A stretch of DNA of 64,000 nucleotides from Zygaena filipendulae (lineage: Eukaryota > Arthropoda > Insecta > Lepidoptera > Zygaenidae), in NCBI GenBank assembly GCA_907165275.2, contig OU015674.1:3967001-4031000 (forward strand). The letters are read 5' to 3'. The translations under genes and the position numbers were made by a program. Of this stretch, positions 11,683-22,437 are shown piece after piece. Position 1 is the stretch's first letter, and every line of letters starts with the position of its first letter. Below the pieces are notes generated by a model. It saw only the letters and a list, made by a program, of their open reading frames with translations, was not told the origin of the DNA and did no database searches.

Positions 11683-11789
11683 ATAGTTGACCGCATATCG
11701 TAGATAGATAACCTCCAAACTACTGTTGAATAACTTTTAGATTATTAATTTTTTCGAAATAATTTATGTTTTAATCATATTATTGTTTA

Positions 11790-11978
11790 CTAATTGTGTC
11801 CCGCGGTTCCACCCGCGTTAATTTCAGAGTTCCCGCGGGAATTCGGGATAAAAAGTACCCTATGAAGCTATATAAAGTTTCATTTAAATCCATTCAGTAG
11901 TTTTTGCGTGAAAGAGTAACAAACATCCATCCATCCATCCAAATATACTTACAAACTCGCGTTTATAATATAAGTAGA
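11790..11978 (-). mobile_element. Helitron-like element nested in family A (GGAT subtype)
   Basis: CTAATTGTGTCCCGCGGTTCC to GTTTATAATATAAGTAGA. The minus-strand end is TTAG rather than CTAG. It carries the ATCCATCCATCC tract and the TTCATTTAAATCCATTCAGT segment. Other A copies show the uninterrupted junction (ATTGTTTA followed by TTTT), so the insertion point is clear. Confidence 0.75.
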
Positions 11979-12030
11979 ATTTTTTTAATGGGGTGCATCA
12001 GGTTTTTGGTCAATTCATTAACACGTTGTA

Positions 12031-12344
12031 TAAAATAAGACATGGACTAAGAAGCTAAATTAGATTCGAATCAAACTAAAGGTCGAACGCTCTCGTAACT
12101 ATTCCCACTGAAGTTCGTTCCTCCTTTGCGTGGGAATTACACTTGAAGATATAAATACCATTCTCTCTGCTGATATTATAAATCAATATTGCTGCTCAAT
12201 ATTGAACTCTATCATCGTATCGTATCAATCAGATATTTTATTAACACCCTGTATTATGATCTTTATTTTATTGCCAGCACACTTGTGGTAAGTGAAACTG
12301 ACTGCTTTCATTCAGGTTCACTTACCACAATCTGGTATAGACCA
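12031..12344. other. Unassigned DNA
   Basis: Nothing recognised except a short inverted pair: TTGTGGTAAGTGAA near 12281 and TTCACTTACCACAA near 12317. This is a 14-bp perfect stem with a loop of about 22 bp. Confidence 0.4.
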
Positions 12345-12602
12345 GAGCCCTTATTCATTATTATGACCAACAACATTCCTTGCCCATAACGCGATCCCAA
12401 TAGTTCGTTAAAACGTTCGTATAAAGTATAAACGCATAAACGTTCCAAATGTCAACATATTAGAAATTATTATTCTGTATGCCATAAGAAACGTTTTAAA
12501 ATGTATTTTTTGGGTTGAAGCTTCTTTGATTACGAGGGAAAGACAATTTTTGTTGCGCGTTATCTTAACGTTCTGTGTTATGGTCATAGTGAATAAGGAC
12601 TC
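12345..12602 (+). mobile_element. Family E TIR element, copy 1
   Basis: The left end is GAGCCCTTATTCATTATTAT then GACCAACAACATTCCTTGCC. The right end is TTATGGTCATAGTGAATAAG then GACTC. Internal landmarks GCCATAAGAAACG and ATTACGAGGGAAAGACA recur at 17537 and 23929. Non-coding, 258 bp. Confidence 0.7.
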
Positions 12603-12842
12603 AGGTGTCGCGAGTGCATTCCAAACATCAGTGTAACATAAATTTGATAAATATTTGTATTTTCCCTGAATCTGGGTATTGAAATAAGAATAATAACCAA
12701 TATTACTTTTAATTATCTCACCCAAAAATTTAAATTTTGTGTAAAATGAGCAAGAAGGTCTCTTTCACATAACATGAATAGACGATCAACGAAAGTGACC
12801 GATGTATAGGTAAGAGACTGATCCTTTCTTATTTATTATCTA
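12603..12842. other. Unassigned DNA
   Basis: No gene or repeat recognised. Confidence 0.3.
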
Positions 12843-13083
12843 CTAGCTGGGTCCCGCGGTTTCTCGCACGTGAGTTTCGGAATTCCCGCGGGAACTATTT
12901 TTTTCTAAAATAAATGTAGGTAGCCTAAGTTAGTCCTTATAACATCAGCCATCTGCCAGTGAAAATCCCGTTAAAATCGGTCCAGTTGTTTCAGAAATTA
13001 GCCGGAACAAACAGACAGACAGACAGACAAAAACTAAAAAAAAATGATTTTTTTATGTAAATAAGTACCGTATATGTATTGGT
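12843..13083 (-). mobile_element. Helitron-like element (GACA-repeat 5' module)
   Basis: CTAGCTGGGTCCCGCGGTTTC at the minus-strand 3' end. Then ATCAGCCATCTGCCAGTGAA, ATCGGTCCAGTTGTTTCAG, (ACAG)n at about 13010-13028 and AAGTACCGTATATGTATTGG. The 3' hairpin matches the other subtypes; the 5' half is unrelated to them. Confidence 0.7.
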
Positions 13084-13640
13084 ATACCTACTTTCCTAAG
13101 GATTAGGTCAAAACCGTTTACTTTGAATTACAAACAGTCACTTACATTTTATTTATAAATACGTATAGAAGATGTATAGATGTATGGATTTAGACTCTAT
13201 TTTACCACACGATTTTAAAATAGTTTTTTTTTTATATTTTGATTTAGGTCACTTTTAACGGTACCGGTACCCTTTTAATGTTATATTATCAGTTATCTAG
13301 TCCCCATAGAACAAGCTCTGCTTACTTTACGACCAGGTGCTAAATAATATCCAAACATTGTTATTATGTTTTTAAAAGAGATATTGTGTTACAAGAATTA
13401 AAGAGTTGTTGGGAGAATTTTGATACTTTATTTTTTTTTTGTAAACTCCACACGCAACTTTGTGAGTGTCCTTATCATGTAGCTAATTTATTTTCAGCTT
13501 CCCACCTAATTGATTCGTGAGAGGCGACTGGGTGCAAGGGACTGGATATCTCGAATGGGTGATATAGTGGAACAGTAGCATTATAATTATATTCAAATTA
13601 TTTATTTAATTGTTACTTATTAAGTTTAGGTACATAGAGT
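13084..13640. other. Unassigned A+T-rich DNA
   Basis: No gene recognised. A less A+T-rich stretch at 13500-13565 (GAGAGGCGACTGGGTGCAAG) has no identifiable function. Confidence 0.35.
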
Positions 13641-13644
13641 TTAA

Positions 13645-13860
13645 ATAATAATAATAATAATAAATTTTATTTGGCTTCAAATAAAAACAGAAAGTACATT
13701 AAAAAAAGAAATTAAATAAAAACTAAAAAAACAGTTACAAAATACCTATTACTAAATTTAAATTACTAAAGCCAAAATGGTGCCCAGCTCAGCATATTGC
13801 TAGGCACGGAGCCGTAGCGCTGATTTTCAGCTGGGACAAATATTAATACAGTAGTGAGCT
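13645..13860 (-). mobile_element. LINE 3' end with (TTA)n tail
   Basis: In plus orientation: (AAT)n, then AAATTTTATTTGGCTTCAAA. Reversed, this is a 3' terminus of TTTGAAGCCAAATAAAATTT plus a TTA-repeat tail. Upstream on the minus strand there is a structured segment with CCGTGCCTAGCAATATGCTG. A related tail is nested at 27629-27782. 5'-truncated, no coding part. Confidence 0.5.
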
Positions 13861-13929
13861 TAGGACTTAATTACCTTTTACAGGTGTCAACAATATAGCT
13901 GGTCTAAAATTATTATATTTTGATAAGTA

Positions 13930-14291
13930 TACAACGTGTTAATGAATTTGACCCACAACCTGATACACCCCATTTAGGAAAACAAACAATAATATCATAA
14001 AAAAAAAATTTATGTCGAAAAAATTAATAGTTTAAAAGTCATTCAACCTTAGTTTGGAGGTGACCGATCTACGAATTTTCAAGCGCTACGCCCGCACCTA
14101 CGCATCAATGAGTGATTCGATTTTTTTGCTACGGGCGGCATACGCGCCGATTAATTATAGATAATTTAGATTAGACATGGGCTCGTAAAAATGAAAAATA
14201 TGACCTATATTAAAACATGATGCGATCGATTCGTAAGTCGATTCTGAGCAAACTACTTTCTAGTTTTCAGTTAATTCATTAACACGTTGTA
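13930..14291 (-). mobile_element. Family A TIR element (A2)
   Basis: TACAACGTGTTAATGAATTTG at the left and TTAATTCATTAACACGTTGTA at the right, with TA flanks. Orientation is opposite to A1: GACCGATCTACGAATTTTCA precedes GCTACGGGCGGCATACGCGC. No insertion, so it serves as an empty-site reference. Confidence 0.75.
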
Positions 14292-14293
14292 TA

Positions 14294-14796
14294 ATAGGAA
14301 CTAAGTATGTATAAGAGTACCATGTGTCATACAGTAATACTTTTATATAATTTCGAATTTATACGAGAACAAACAGTTACCGAGAAAAAGTTGCAAGTAT
14401 ATTATGCGAAATGTGGTCAGAAAACGAGCGGAAACACTTTCTTTGGTGAGGATTAAAATAAGTTCATAAACTTTTCTTTGTAACATTGAGTGAGCCGATA
14501 TACAAGAATATTTTTTTCTAAACACCATATCGGAGCAATTTCCAACAACAAAAAAATCCCACGGATTCGATGCAAGGAAATGCGCGAATAACATTGCGAA
14601 TAGTAACTCGTCGGTTAGGTTGGCATTATGGTAATTAGTATAATGCTATTATTGCTGGGTCGGCAGGCCGGCGTCGCGCGTAGCCGATCGGTAATGTGTG
14701 CAGTGTTCACGCCATGGAGGTGATAAATGTATAAATGCAGTTCTAAATATTTTTTTTTTTAAATTATGCAATACAAAATGTACTTTTTCCTAAGAG
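14294..14796. other. Unassigned DNA
   Basis: No supported gene. A G+C-rich patch at 14655-14720 (GGGTCGGCAGGCCGGCGTCG) is unexplained. Confidence 0.35.
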
Positions 14797-14845
14797 TAGG
14801 ATGCAAAGTGCACTTTTAATAATTAAAAGTGCATTTTGCCTCCTA
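14797..14845. repeat. Near-perfect palindrome of about 49 bp
   Basis: The left arm contains GGATGCAAAGTGCACTTTTA and the right arm TAAAAGTGCATTTTGCCTCC, with almost no loop. Such arms extrude easily. No flanking repeat family was recognised. Confidence 0.6.
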
Positions 14846-15295
14846 ATCAATATAGGTAAATGCGAAATATTGCGAGTTTGCTAAAAAAAACCACTCAGCT
14901 CTGTAATTTTTGGACGAATTTTCATTGAATTTGGTAAAAACATAGGTAGTTTATAAAAATTTAAAATTTTCAGTTTATGTCCTCTCGTCTTCTCGAAGAG
15001 TTCTTGAAGGAGCATGGGAGCGCCATCCCTAGTCCCTACCTTCTTTGGTATTGCAACAGCATATTGTAAGGGAACAATTGTAATAAAAACACAATCTTAT
15101 AAAAAGTATAAGATCGGGTTTTTATTAATATTCTACGTAAAAGTGTTTGTTTGCATGTTTGTCCATCATTCACAACACATAAGAGCGAGGAACTGACATA
15201 ATATTTCCTTCGGTGAATTTACTATAATCCTATGGAAATCACGAAATTAATATGGGTTTTATACAGTTATTTTGTATATATTTTTTGTATCTTAT
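14846..15295. other. Weak Helitron-5'-like segment, otherwise unassigned
   Basis: TATAGGTAAATGCGAAATAT and TTTGGACGAATTTTCATTGA near 14860-14940 resemble a decayed Helitron 5' half without its hairpin end. The remainder shows nothing recognisable. Confidence 0.3.
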
Positions 15296-15299
15296 AGTA

Positions 15300-15436
15300 C
15301 TATACAATATGCCTTTACCCTGTTGTGTACGCATGTCTTGGTATGCAGTCTGGCTCTTTTACTTTTGTGCATATATTTTTTGTTTCATTTTCGATTTTAA
15401 ACTGGTTTTTGGACTAATAAATAAATAAATAAAAGG
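15300..15436 (+). mobile_element. LINE/SINE-like 3' end with (AAAT)n tail
   Basis: CCTGTTGTGTACGCATGTC, then ATTTTAAACTGGTTTTTGGA and AATAAATAAATAAATAAAAG. The A-rich simple tail after a non-coding body suggests a retrotransposed 3' terminus. Only one copy is in the window. Confidence 0.4.
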
Positions 15437-16475
15437 TATGCCACATCCATTCGACGCTCACTGGCAACACAACAAGTAATAGCATGGACGTAGGAAGCCG
15501 CTTTTCACCGGCGAGTCGGGCTTGGCCGCTGGCCCGATTCGTCACGTGCGAACACAACTCGCATCACAATATTTCGTTATAATGCACCTAATACAATTTA
15601 TTATCGCACGCTGACATCTTGTGATACTCGTAATCTTATTTAATATATTGGACGTTAATGTTAAATTATTAAGGGTTAATATATAATGTAATTTTGTATG
15701 ACGGTTCGGTGCAATTCACAGGGATTTCTTGCACCGAGCAGTCATTTTTTAACCGTTACCGGAGCTCTTTAAGATTATATTTTCCACTCGCAATAAAAAT
15801 CATTCTTACCGGCTATCTTCTAAAGAAATTTCTAGTCAGACGTAAGCAAAATATAATAATGATATTTCGCAACATTTAAACTAGATAAAAAACCACCACC
15901 AACAAAATAAACCACTCAAAATTACACGCCGTTTTTGGCAATTTGAATACCTATATAATTATCTACTTTTCATTTAGTTACTTTCCCCTTTTTTACGAAT
16001 GGAACTCTGTATTTTTTTTTAGTAAAACGATAATTTTTTTATTGTATAAAGTCAAAAAACATAAAATCCCTAAGTATCCAATTATTTATTTTTTATTAGT
16101 TACCTACCTACCTATTTCAATAAATTTTAATAGTTTTACAATAGTCGATATTTGTTTTACAATTATAAAAGCAACTTCTGTTTGAGACACCTTATTTGCA
16201 TACGGACCGAAGTTTTTTTAACCTTGTTACTCTCAACAGGTTTGGTGGCTCCCGCCGTGAGGGTAGTGGGTTCGGCGTCGCGTGATCGGATCTCTCAATA
16301 AATAAAATTAAATAAAAATAAATACCAACATAATTAGTTTTTGAGAGATTTCTTCGCCGCGTTTTTATACAAGCGTGACACGAAATCTTGTTGTGGTTGA
16401 AAAATTTTACGTTTTGTACTTATTTTCTTCTTCCCCACTAACAGTGGCCTTCGCTAAGTTAAATGTTAAGTATTG
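15437..16475. other. Unassigned DNA, possible SINE-like tail
   Basis: A stretch with less A+T lies at 15480-15560. At 16236-16320, GGTGGCTCCCGCCGTGAG with GTAGTGGGTTCGGCGTCG precedes CAATAAATAAAATTAAATAA. The GGGTTCGG string is weakly box-B-like and the A-rich tail would suit a SINE, but no A box is convincing. No gene recognised. Confidence 0.3.
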
Positions 16476-16674
16476 CTACTACTTATTCAAATGAGAAAGT
16501 GAGTTTGTTTGTTTCTTTGTTTGATACGCTTTCACGCCTCAATGGCTCAACGGATCATCATGAAATTTTACAAGCACGTTGTCAGGGACACAGAGAAGGA
16601 CATAGGATACTTTTATTCCGGAATTCCCGCGGTATCTCCGAATAAGCACGGGTTAAACCACGGGGAACAGCTAG
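16476..16674 (+). mobile_element. Helitron-like element (GTTT subtype)
   Basis: CTACTACTTATTCAAATGAG, AAAGTGAGTTTGTTTGTTTC, ATCATCATGAAATTTTACAA, GGGACACAGAGAAGGACATA, GGAATTCCCGCGG and finally CACGGGGAACAGCTAG before T. Nearly full length, with moderate decay in the hairpin. Confidence 0.75.
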
Positions 16675-16781
16675 TATTAAATAAAAACTATTCAGAAGTG
16701 TCAGATGGGCAATTTTATGTCCATCTCGAACAAATTTAATGCCGCCGCCGGTAGTATTAATGGTCGACTAATAACTGGACA

Positions 16782-16845
16782 GAGCCCGTATTCACTATGA
16801 CCGTAACACGCTGTGTTAAGATAACGCGCCACGAAAATTGGGTAT
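16782..16845 (-). mobile_element. Family E terminal fragment
   Basis: GAGCCCGTATTCACTATGAC followed by AAGATAACGCGCCACGAAAA matches the right end of family E read in reverse. It is cut where family C begins. Confidence 0.55.
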
Positions 16846-16850
16846 TTTCC

Positions 16851-17158
16851 GGGATACGAAAATCAAAATTCTAATTATTCCGTCAGTTAGAAAATAAAAA
16901 ATAATTGACTGGTATTTTTTTGTTTTTTTTCAAATTAATGCAAATAAACATAGATAAAGCGCATTCAAGTTTAGGGTGGGGGACTCGTGACGTCATTATT
17001 CAGTATAAGCTCCGTACGAACTGCACCGGGGTGGGAAGTCACGCAAAATTTCAACTCAATGTATCGCCGTTATTTTTTGATTTCTTAAAAAAAGCAAAAA
17101 TATGTCCAATATTTTTTTATTAATATACCTACACGAAGGACTAAAAAAAATTTTTGTC
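16851..17158 (+). mobile_element. Family C element (C1)
   Basis: GGGATACGAAAATCAAAATTC, TTCCGTCAGTTAGAAAAT, GTGACGTCATTATTCAGTAT, TCAACTCAATGTATCGCCGT and GGACTAAAAAAAATTTTTG give the family order. One TGACGTCA is intact; the second is decayed to GAAGTCACG. Non-coding. Confidence 0.65.
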
Positions 17159-17253
17159 AAGTAACCAATGGCTTTTTCCTTAATTATGCCCAAAGACTTT
17201 TCTCACAAAAAATAAATACATTTACAACGTTTTATATGAATACAGAGTATTAA

Positions 17254-17440
17254 TCCTTATTATTACAAATGCGAATGTGAGTTTATTTGTTTGTTTGTTT
17301 GTTACGCTTTTATCCCTTAGCGACTCGATAGATTACCATACAATTTTGTATACACGTTGTCAGGGGTACAGAGAAGGACATAGGCTATATTTTATCTCGA
17401 GATTCCCGCGGAAACGGTTGCAACCGCGAGGAACAGTTAG
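17254..17440 (+). mobile_element. Helitron-like element (GTTT subtype)
   Basis: It starts TCCTTATTATTACAAATGCG and runs through GTTTATTTGTTTGTTTGTTTG, ACACGTTGTCAGGGGTACAG and GAGATTCCCGCGG. It ends GAGGAACAGTTAG, so the terminus has mutated from CTAG. Part of the hairpin region is lost. Confidence 0.7.
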
Positions 17441-17442
17441 TT

Positions 17443-17535
17443 TCCAAAATTTTGGCATCTCGAACGTTTGGGATTGCATTTTTGGGACGCGCGTTATGAG
17501 CAAGAAATGTTGGTGGTCATAGTGAGTAAGGGTCC
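17443..17535 (-). mobile_element. Family E fragment, inverted
   Basis: TTTTTGGGACGCGCGTTATG with AGCAAGAAATGTTGGTGGTC and ATAGTGAGTAAGGGTCC is the left half of family E reversed. It sits end to end with the complete copy starting at 17537. Confidence 0.6.
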
Positions 17536-17536
17536 A

Positions 17537-17759
17537 GGGCCCTTCTATGACTAACAACATTCCTTGCCCATAACGCGCGTCCCAAAAACGCATTTCTAAA
17601 CGTTCTAGACGCCAAAATTGAAAATATTAGAAATTATTTTTCGTTATGCCATAAGAAACGTTGTAAATGTATTTTTTTGGAGTAAAACTTCTTTAATTAC
17701 GAGGGAAAGACAGTTTTCGCGGCGTCTTATGGTGTGATGGTCATAGTGAATAAGGGCCC
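17537..17759 (+). mobile_element. Family E TIR element, copy 2
   Basis: It begins GGGCCCTTCTATGACTAACA and ends GGTCATAGTGAATAAGGGCCC, with the internal GCCATAAGAAACG and ATTACGAGGGAAAGACAG landmarks. This copy preserves the GGGCCC termini best. Confidence 0.7.
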
Positions 17760-17879
17760 ACGGCGCGGCACTGCGCGGGCGCATCACATCGCCAGACCTA
17801 TGGTATAACTTCGCATCTTCCCGTAATAAACCCGAGGAGATATAGTTATAGAATACCTGCCTACATGATATGTACATCT

Positions 17880-18038
17880 ATACCAATATTATAAAGAGAA
17901 AAGATTAAATTTTTTGTATGTTTGGTTGTAATGGATAAACTCAAAAACTATTTAACCAATTATTGCACTTATTAGAAACAGAAAGCTAGTGTTCCTGAAT
18001 GACATAGATGATAGGGTTAATTGCGGGAGTTCAACTAG
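17880..18038 (+). mobile_element. Helitron-like element (ATGGATAAACTC 5' module)
   Basis: ACCAATATTATAAAGAGAAA, TTTTTTGTATGTTTGGTTG, TAATGGATAAACTCAAAAAC, GTGTTCCTGAATGACATAG and a shortened end GCGGGAGTTCAACTAG. Most of the hairpin is deleted. The 5' module is shared with 27583, 57360 and, reversed, 58592. Confidence 0.6.
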
Positions 18039-18073
18039 TGACTAGTATTATAATATTATGTAGTGAGTGACTA

Positions 18074-18423
18074 TACAATGTGTCAATGAATTGACTGAAA
18101 TCTAGAAAGTAGTTTGCTCATAATCAACTAGCGAATCGATTTCACTATGTTTTAATATATGTTATATTTTATCATTTTTACTAGCTCATGTCTAAATTAT
18201 TCATAATACAATATTTGGCGCGTACGCCGCCCGCAGCAAAAAAATTCGAACCGGTAGGCGCGGGCGTTGCGCTTGGAATTTCGTATATAGGTCACCTCCA
18301 AATTAATGTTGAATAACTTTTAAAGTATAAATTTTTTCGACATAGAATATATTTTAATCATATTATTGTTTATTTTACAAATGGTGTGTATCAGGTTTTG
18401 AGTTAATTCATTAACACGTTGTA
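18074..18423 (+). mobile_element. Family A TIR element (A3)
   Basis: TACAATGTGTCAATGAATTG to GAGTTAATTCATTAACACGTT plus GTA, with TA on both sides. It carries the CGCGTACGCCGCCCGCAGC block and no insertion, so it is a reference for the empty sites in A1 and A5. Confidence 0.75.
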
Positions 18424-18444
18424 TAGTTACTACATAATAAGGTC

Positions 18445-18528
18445 TGCCGCCGCGTCTATCTGTCTGTTCGTGATTAACTCAAAAACTACTGAACGGACGG
18501 ACGGACGGAACGGTTTTCACCAATAGAT
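18445..18528 (+). mobile_element. Helitron-like 5' half (ATAGATAG module)
   Basis: CTGTCTGTTCGTGATTAACTC, AAAAACTACTGAACGGACGG with an (ACGG)n tract, and GGTTTTCACCAATAGATAG. The same module is at 34440-34563. It stops exactly where a family P segment starts. Confidence 0.5.
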
Positions 18529-18590
18529 AGATTGCGGCAGTTTTGTTTTAAAAATCTATACTTAACTAATGTAATCATTTGTGTGTTTCA
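18529..18590. mobile_element. Family P fragment
   Basis: ATTGCGGCAGTTTTGTTTTA and AAAATCTATACTTAACTAA match the right arm of the P palindrome. Only this arm is present. Confidence 0.6.
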
Positions 18591-19351
18591 AAGTGCCCAA
18601 AATCATTTAATGACTAGCTTCAAAACTAATGGATCCAAATGATAATCCAAACATTCGCTTCTAGTTCATGTCCATTAATTACACCTCATTTCATAGGGCT
18701 TTAATTTCCAACCAAACTTTTCTTTGGTTTTTGATAAATGAAAGCATTTCCAATTTCTATAGACCACAGCGAGCGATTTGGGTTTTTGAGATCAGGAATC
18801 AGTCAATTGGAACAAATAGATAAATGAGTACCTGAAAATTTAATTTTCATTTCTACCCGAGCGCGATTCTTGGCTACAGCCTATCGGTTCTTCCAAATCA
18901 AGTTGTGGTTATGGAATTTTCAGATATAGACACATCCATTGTTGCTTCGTTACTTTCTTCTTTTTTATGGACTTTCGGATAATAATGCATTTAGCCAGTT
19001 TCAAGTAAAATTAAATAGATCAATGTATTTTCTAATAAAATGCTTTCGTTAGACGGTTTGTTTGCAATTGCAAGCAATCAGCAATGGTACTATAGCTTGC
19101 AAGAACTTTCTCGGAGCTCTTGGAGGAAACCGAAGAAATCAGCTCGAAATGTCATCGGTAGGTATATCTTCTTGAGCACATAAAAACCGTCACTGCGAAA
19201 ATTATTATCCAATATCGCACCGTATAACACAATAAAATCCGTTTTTATCAATTTTTTATCGACATGAAAATAAATGACCGAACCTCTTTGATTCCCGCCA
19301 AAAAATCCGCCTCGTTACTTAAAAAGCCCTGAAAGCTATTTTGTAAGAAAG
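18591..19351. other. Unassigned DNA
   Basis: No gene or known repeat recognised. Confidence 0.35.
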
Positions 19352-19610
19352 CAAGTATTCCCCGCGGTTTCACTCTCATTAATTTTGAAGTTTCCGTGAG
19401 AATTATAGGATAAAAGTAATTAGTACATGTTTTTCTGTAACCCTGACAGCGTGCACTGTTCCATGATTTCACCCCCGATAATTTCGAAGTTTTCGACGCA
19501 TTCGATGTCCCTTTTTTGTAAGTACACTTGATCATGATCGGTTGAGTAGTTCAGGCGTAAAAGGTAACAGACAGACAGAGTCGCTTTCGCGTTTATAATA
19601 TTGATAAGGA
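19352..19610 (-). mobile_element. Decayed composite Helitron-like element
   Basis: The 3' end on the minus strand is at ATTCCCCGCGGTTTCACTC. A second hairpin-like block, GATTTCACCCCCGATAATTT, follows at about 19467. The usual 5' part comes next: ATCATGATCGGTTGAGTAG, ACAGACAGACAGAGTCG and CGCGTTTATAATATTGATAA. Two 3'-type blocks in one copy suggest a tail duplication or a nested partial copy. Confidence 0.55.
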
Positions 19611-20653
19611 TGGATTGTAAATTAACAGCAACCCTTTCTCATCGTGATCTCTCCAGCTCCGAACGAGTGCCGTACTCTATGAACCGCCATTTTGCGCCGT
19701 CCTCCCGCCGCTCCGCCATTTATCGCTTCGCAGACGCCATTGTACGGCATTAATGGTTCTTAATGAGCGTTTAAGACGCTGCCCGAGAGAGGTTTGCGAT
19801 TGTTTTATCGTTGTAATTAAGCCCTGATGCTGATCTATAGATTCAACTGTAAATTGTTTGTGAGCTGTTTTTTTCTCAGCTGCCATATCAATTTTACAAG
19901 TATAATTCCGTGTGTGGACTGATATCAGCTATATAGGTAGAGATCAGCGGTAGGTTTTTCTTGTAGTTTACCCTCCTTCTCTCCCTGATTAAATATCGTG
20001 AGATTTGCTCGACCCCCTCCCCCCTCCCGAGGTTTGGTTCGACCCCCCCTAGACGCCTCACGAATTAATGGGCCTTATACAAAAAAACGTATATACAGTG
20101 TGTAAGATTGAAGAAGATACTTATTCCAGCTCACGATAATTCATGCTTACATGTACTCAACTAAAAAACCTGTATGGATATTTTAAGAGTTGTTTAGGTA
20201 CAGTATGCCGTTAACTGAGAACCAAATCTGCTCATGCAAAACAGAAAACTGCACCACTTCTGCATCAGCATCGATATCGATATACGTGATACCCTTGTCA
20301 AGGCCTAGTGCGAACACGCCCTTAATAAAACACAAGCTATACACATTTGTGTCCGTAAGAAAATTTATTATATTTTTAAAAACATAAAATTAATACCAGA
20401 CGTCATGTTTACAAAGAGTTGTATAAAAGAACACAGTAGTAGTAACCTGTACAAAATATCAATTGGGGCGGTTTCTTCTTTTTTTATTTTATGATTCCGA
20501 ACACTGTAAAACATTGCGGTCGCGTGTGCGCCGAGCCTTATGCGACTGTGGCACGCGAAGTACACTCGCTCGAGAAAATGATTAGGTCATTTTTTCCATA
20601 CATTCATCTCGCTCACGAAACCGTCATCTGTGTATAATGTCTATGTTATTTTA
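19611..20653. other. Unassigned DNA with a less A+T-rich segment
   Basis: At 19680-19745, CCGCCATTTTGCGCCGTCC and CGCCGCTCCGCCATTTATCG are unusually G+C-rich for the region and could be promoter-like. No supported reading frame. C-rich runs at about 20010-20055 are simple sequence. Confidence 0.3.
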
Positions 20654-20690
20654 CTAGCTGTTCCCCGCAGTTTTAACCGCGTTCATAGGC
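20654..20690 (-). mobile_element. Helitron-like 3' end fragment
   Basis: CTAGCTGTTCCCCGCAGTTTT with AACCGCGTTCATAGGC: only the terminal CTAG and hairpin arms remain. Confidence 0.6.
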
Positions 20691-20714
20691 TATTTGACTA
20701 TTTACTTTTTGTTC

Positions 20715-21018
20715 TAAATTCTATTTAGTCCAAGGTCGGTTCGGTTAGCTAATAAAAAAATAATAGACACGTATATTTTGCACTTTCAAATTAATAAAAA
20801 TATACTTGAATAAAGCGCGTTAAAGTTAAAGAGTGGGGGCTCGTAACGTCATAATTATGCAGGTATGAACTGTACCTGCTTGTGACGTCACGCGACATTT
20901 CGACTCAACGAAGGTATAATATATGTCCGTTATTTTTTGCTTAAGTAAAAAAATAAAAAATACCTGTCTAATATTTTTATGAAACTACAAAACGGACTAA
21001 AAACAAAAATTAGTATTT
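20715..21018 (+). mobile_element. Family C element (C2)
   Basis: ATAATAGACACGTATATTTTG, CTCGTAACGTCATAATTATG, CTTGTGACGTCACGCGACAT, TTCGACTCAAC, TCCGTTATTTTTTGCTTAAG and AAACGGACTAAAAACAAAAA. One octamer is intact and one has mutated to AACGTCAT. Non-coding. Confidence 0.65.
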
Positions 21019-22139
21019 AAGAGGTGAAAGCGTAGTAAACAAACAAATGAACTTCGCATTTATGTTTTTGTTATAAGGAACCATTTCCATAAATGAGATA
21101 GGTACTTAGCTCGTTTTGTTTGGTGTATATTAGAGTAATTTTATTTAGCGAAAACATTTTCGACATTAAATTAGCCATATAAGTATAGATTATAACTGAA
21201 AAAGTTAGGAGCAATTTTTGGGTTTTTATACTAGATTTATCAAACAAGATAGCAAAGTTATGAATAGCACACAAAGGAGAAGACAAATTTCAATGTGTAC
21301 TTAATACCAAATTGCACTTATTCACTTTTCTACAGGGGCGTACATTTGAACCCTTTAATATGTTTTTTAAAGGCATCGTGTCGACTGCGAATGATCGAAT
21401 GCTCCCAATCCGTGTTATTCATTTAAACTTGAGTAATTTTGAATGTTCGTAATTTGTTTGACTATTCCAGTAAGTCCGTGCGTACTGGTTTAGAATGCAT
21501 GAACTTCAAATGTTAGTCACGTTTTATCAACTTAGTTTTTAATTAAAAATGTGATTATAGTATTTTATTATTAAGTATTTCTTTCTTTCCATTGTTTTAA
21601 GGTAAAAATTCAATTAGCAGTATAAACTTAATGCGTTAAATAAAATTTACTAACAATAGATACAATTGCACCTATTGCAATTCAAATTAAACTTTTACAA
21701 TAGAAAACATACAAAAACATTTTAAAATTATGATCATTTGTAAGGTCCGTATTCAGAAACACTACTCAAACATTCTCGAAAACTTAGCTCCACTCAAAAT
21801 CACTCAAAATAAACTGCAGTATATCGCACATTGGGAAATGGCGAAGACAGTGACTTGGAAGCGTACCTACCTATAAAAGTTTCAGTAACTTTTATGTGTC
21901 TATGAGATTAGCAAGAGTCGTCATCAAAATCTACGAGTAGATACAGGTGTACTTTCTTGGAAAAAAAGGATACAATTCTCGAATAAAAGGTAGAGCTTAT
22001 CTTTAATACATTATTTACACAGTACGTAACAATAATAATAAAGGAAATCCAAAGACCTAGTGACATTAAAACAGAGGTACGGTGTTACAGGCCCATCGAT
22101 TCTGAATATTTTAAATAATTGATTTAAATTGGCTACGTG
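21019..22139. other. Unassigned A+T-rich DNA
   Basis: No gene recognised. GGTCCGTATTCAGAAACAC at 21744 looks like a single terminal-repeat end of another MITE family, but no partner end was found nearby. Confidence 0.35.
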
Positions 22140-22437
22140 ACAATTTTTTTTTTAGTCCATCATGTAGATTAATAAAAAATATTGGACACGTATTTTTTTC
22201 TCTTCTTACTCAATCAAAAAATAACGGCGATACATTGAGTTGAAATTTCGCGTGACGTCACAACCCGGTGCAGTTTGTACGGAGTTTATACTGAATAATG
22301 ACGTCACGAGTCCCCCACCGTAAACTTTAATGCGCTTTATTTATGTTTATTTTCATTAATTTGAAAAAGCAAAAAATACGTGTCTATTATTTTTTTATTT
22401 TGTAACTGACGGACTAATTATAATTTTTATTTTTCAT
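22140..22437 (-). mobile_element. Family C element (C3)
   Basis: Opposite orientation to C1. AATATTGGACACGTATTTTT, AATAACGGCGATACATTGAG, GCGTGACGTCACAACCC, AATGACGTCACGAGTC, TAAACTTTAATGCGC and CTGACGGACTAATTATAAT. Both TGACGTCA octamers are intact, about 55 bp apart. Confidence 0.7.

Larger units (their letters stand above)
11381..12030 (+). mobile_element. Family A TIR element (A1) with nested insertions
   Basis: It starts TACAACGTGTTAATGAATTG and ends CAATTCATTAACACGTTGTA, flanked by TA on both sides (11379-11380, 12031-12032), as in Tc1/mariner-type elements. Internal landmarks are GGCGCGTACGCCGCCCGC and TAACCTCCAAACTACTGTTG. The basic length is about 350 bp; the excess comes from a Helitron at 11790-11978 and an extra segment at about 11563-11680. 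Confidence 0.75.

Noticed and set aside
16236..16320. Possible tRNA gene or SINE head
   Set aside because: GTGGGTTCGGCGTC is weakly B-box-like, but no A box or cloverleaf could be formed.
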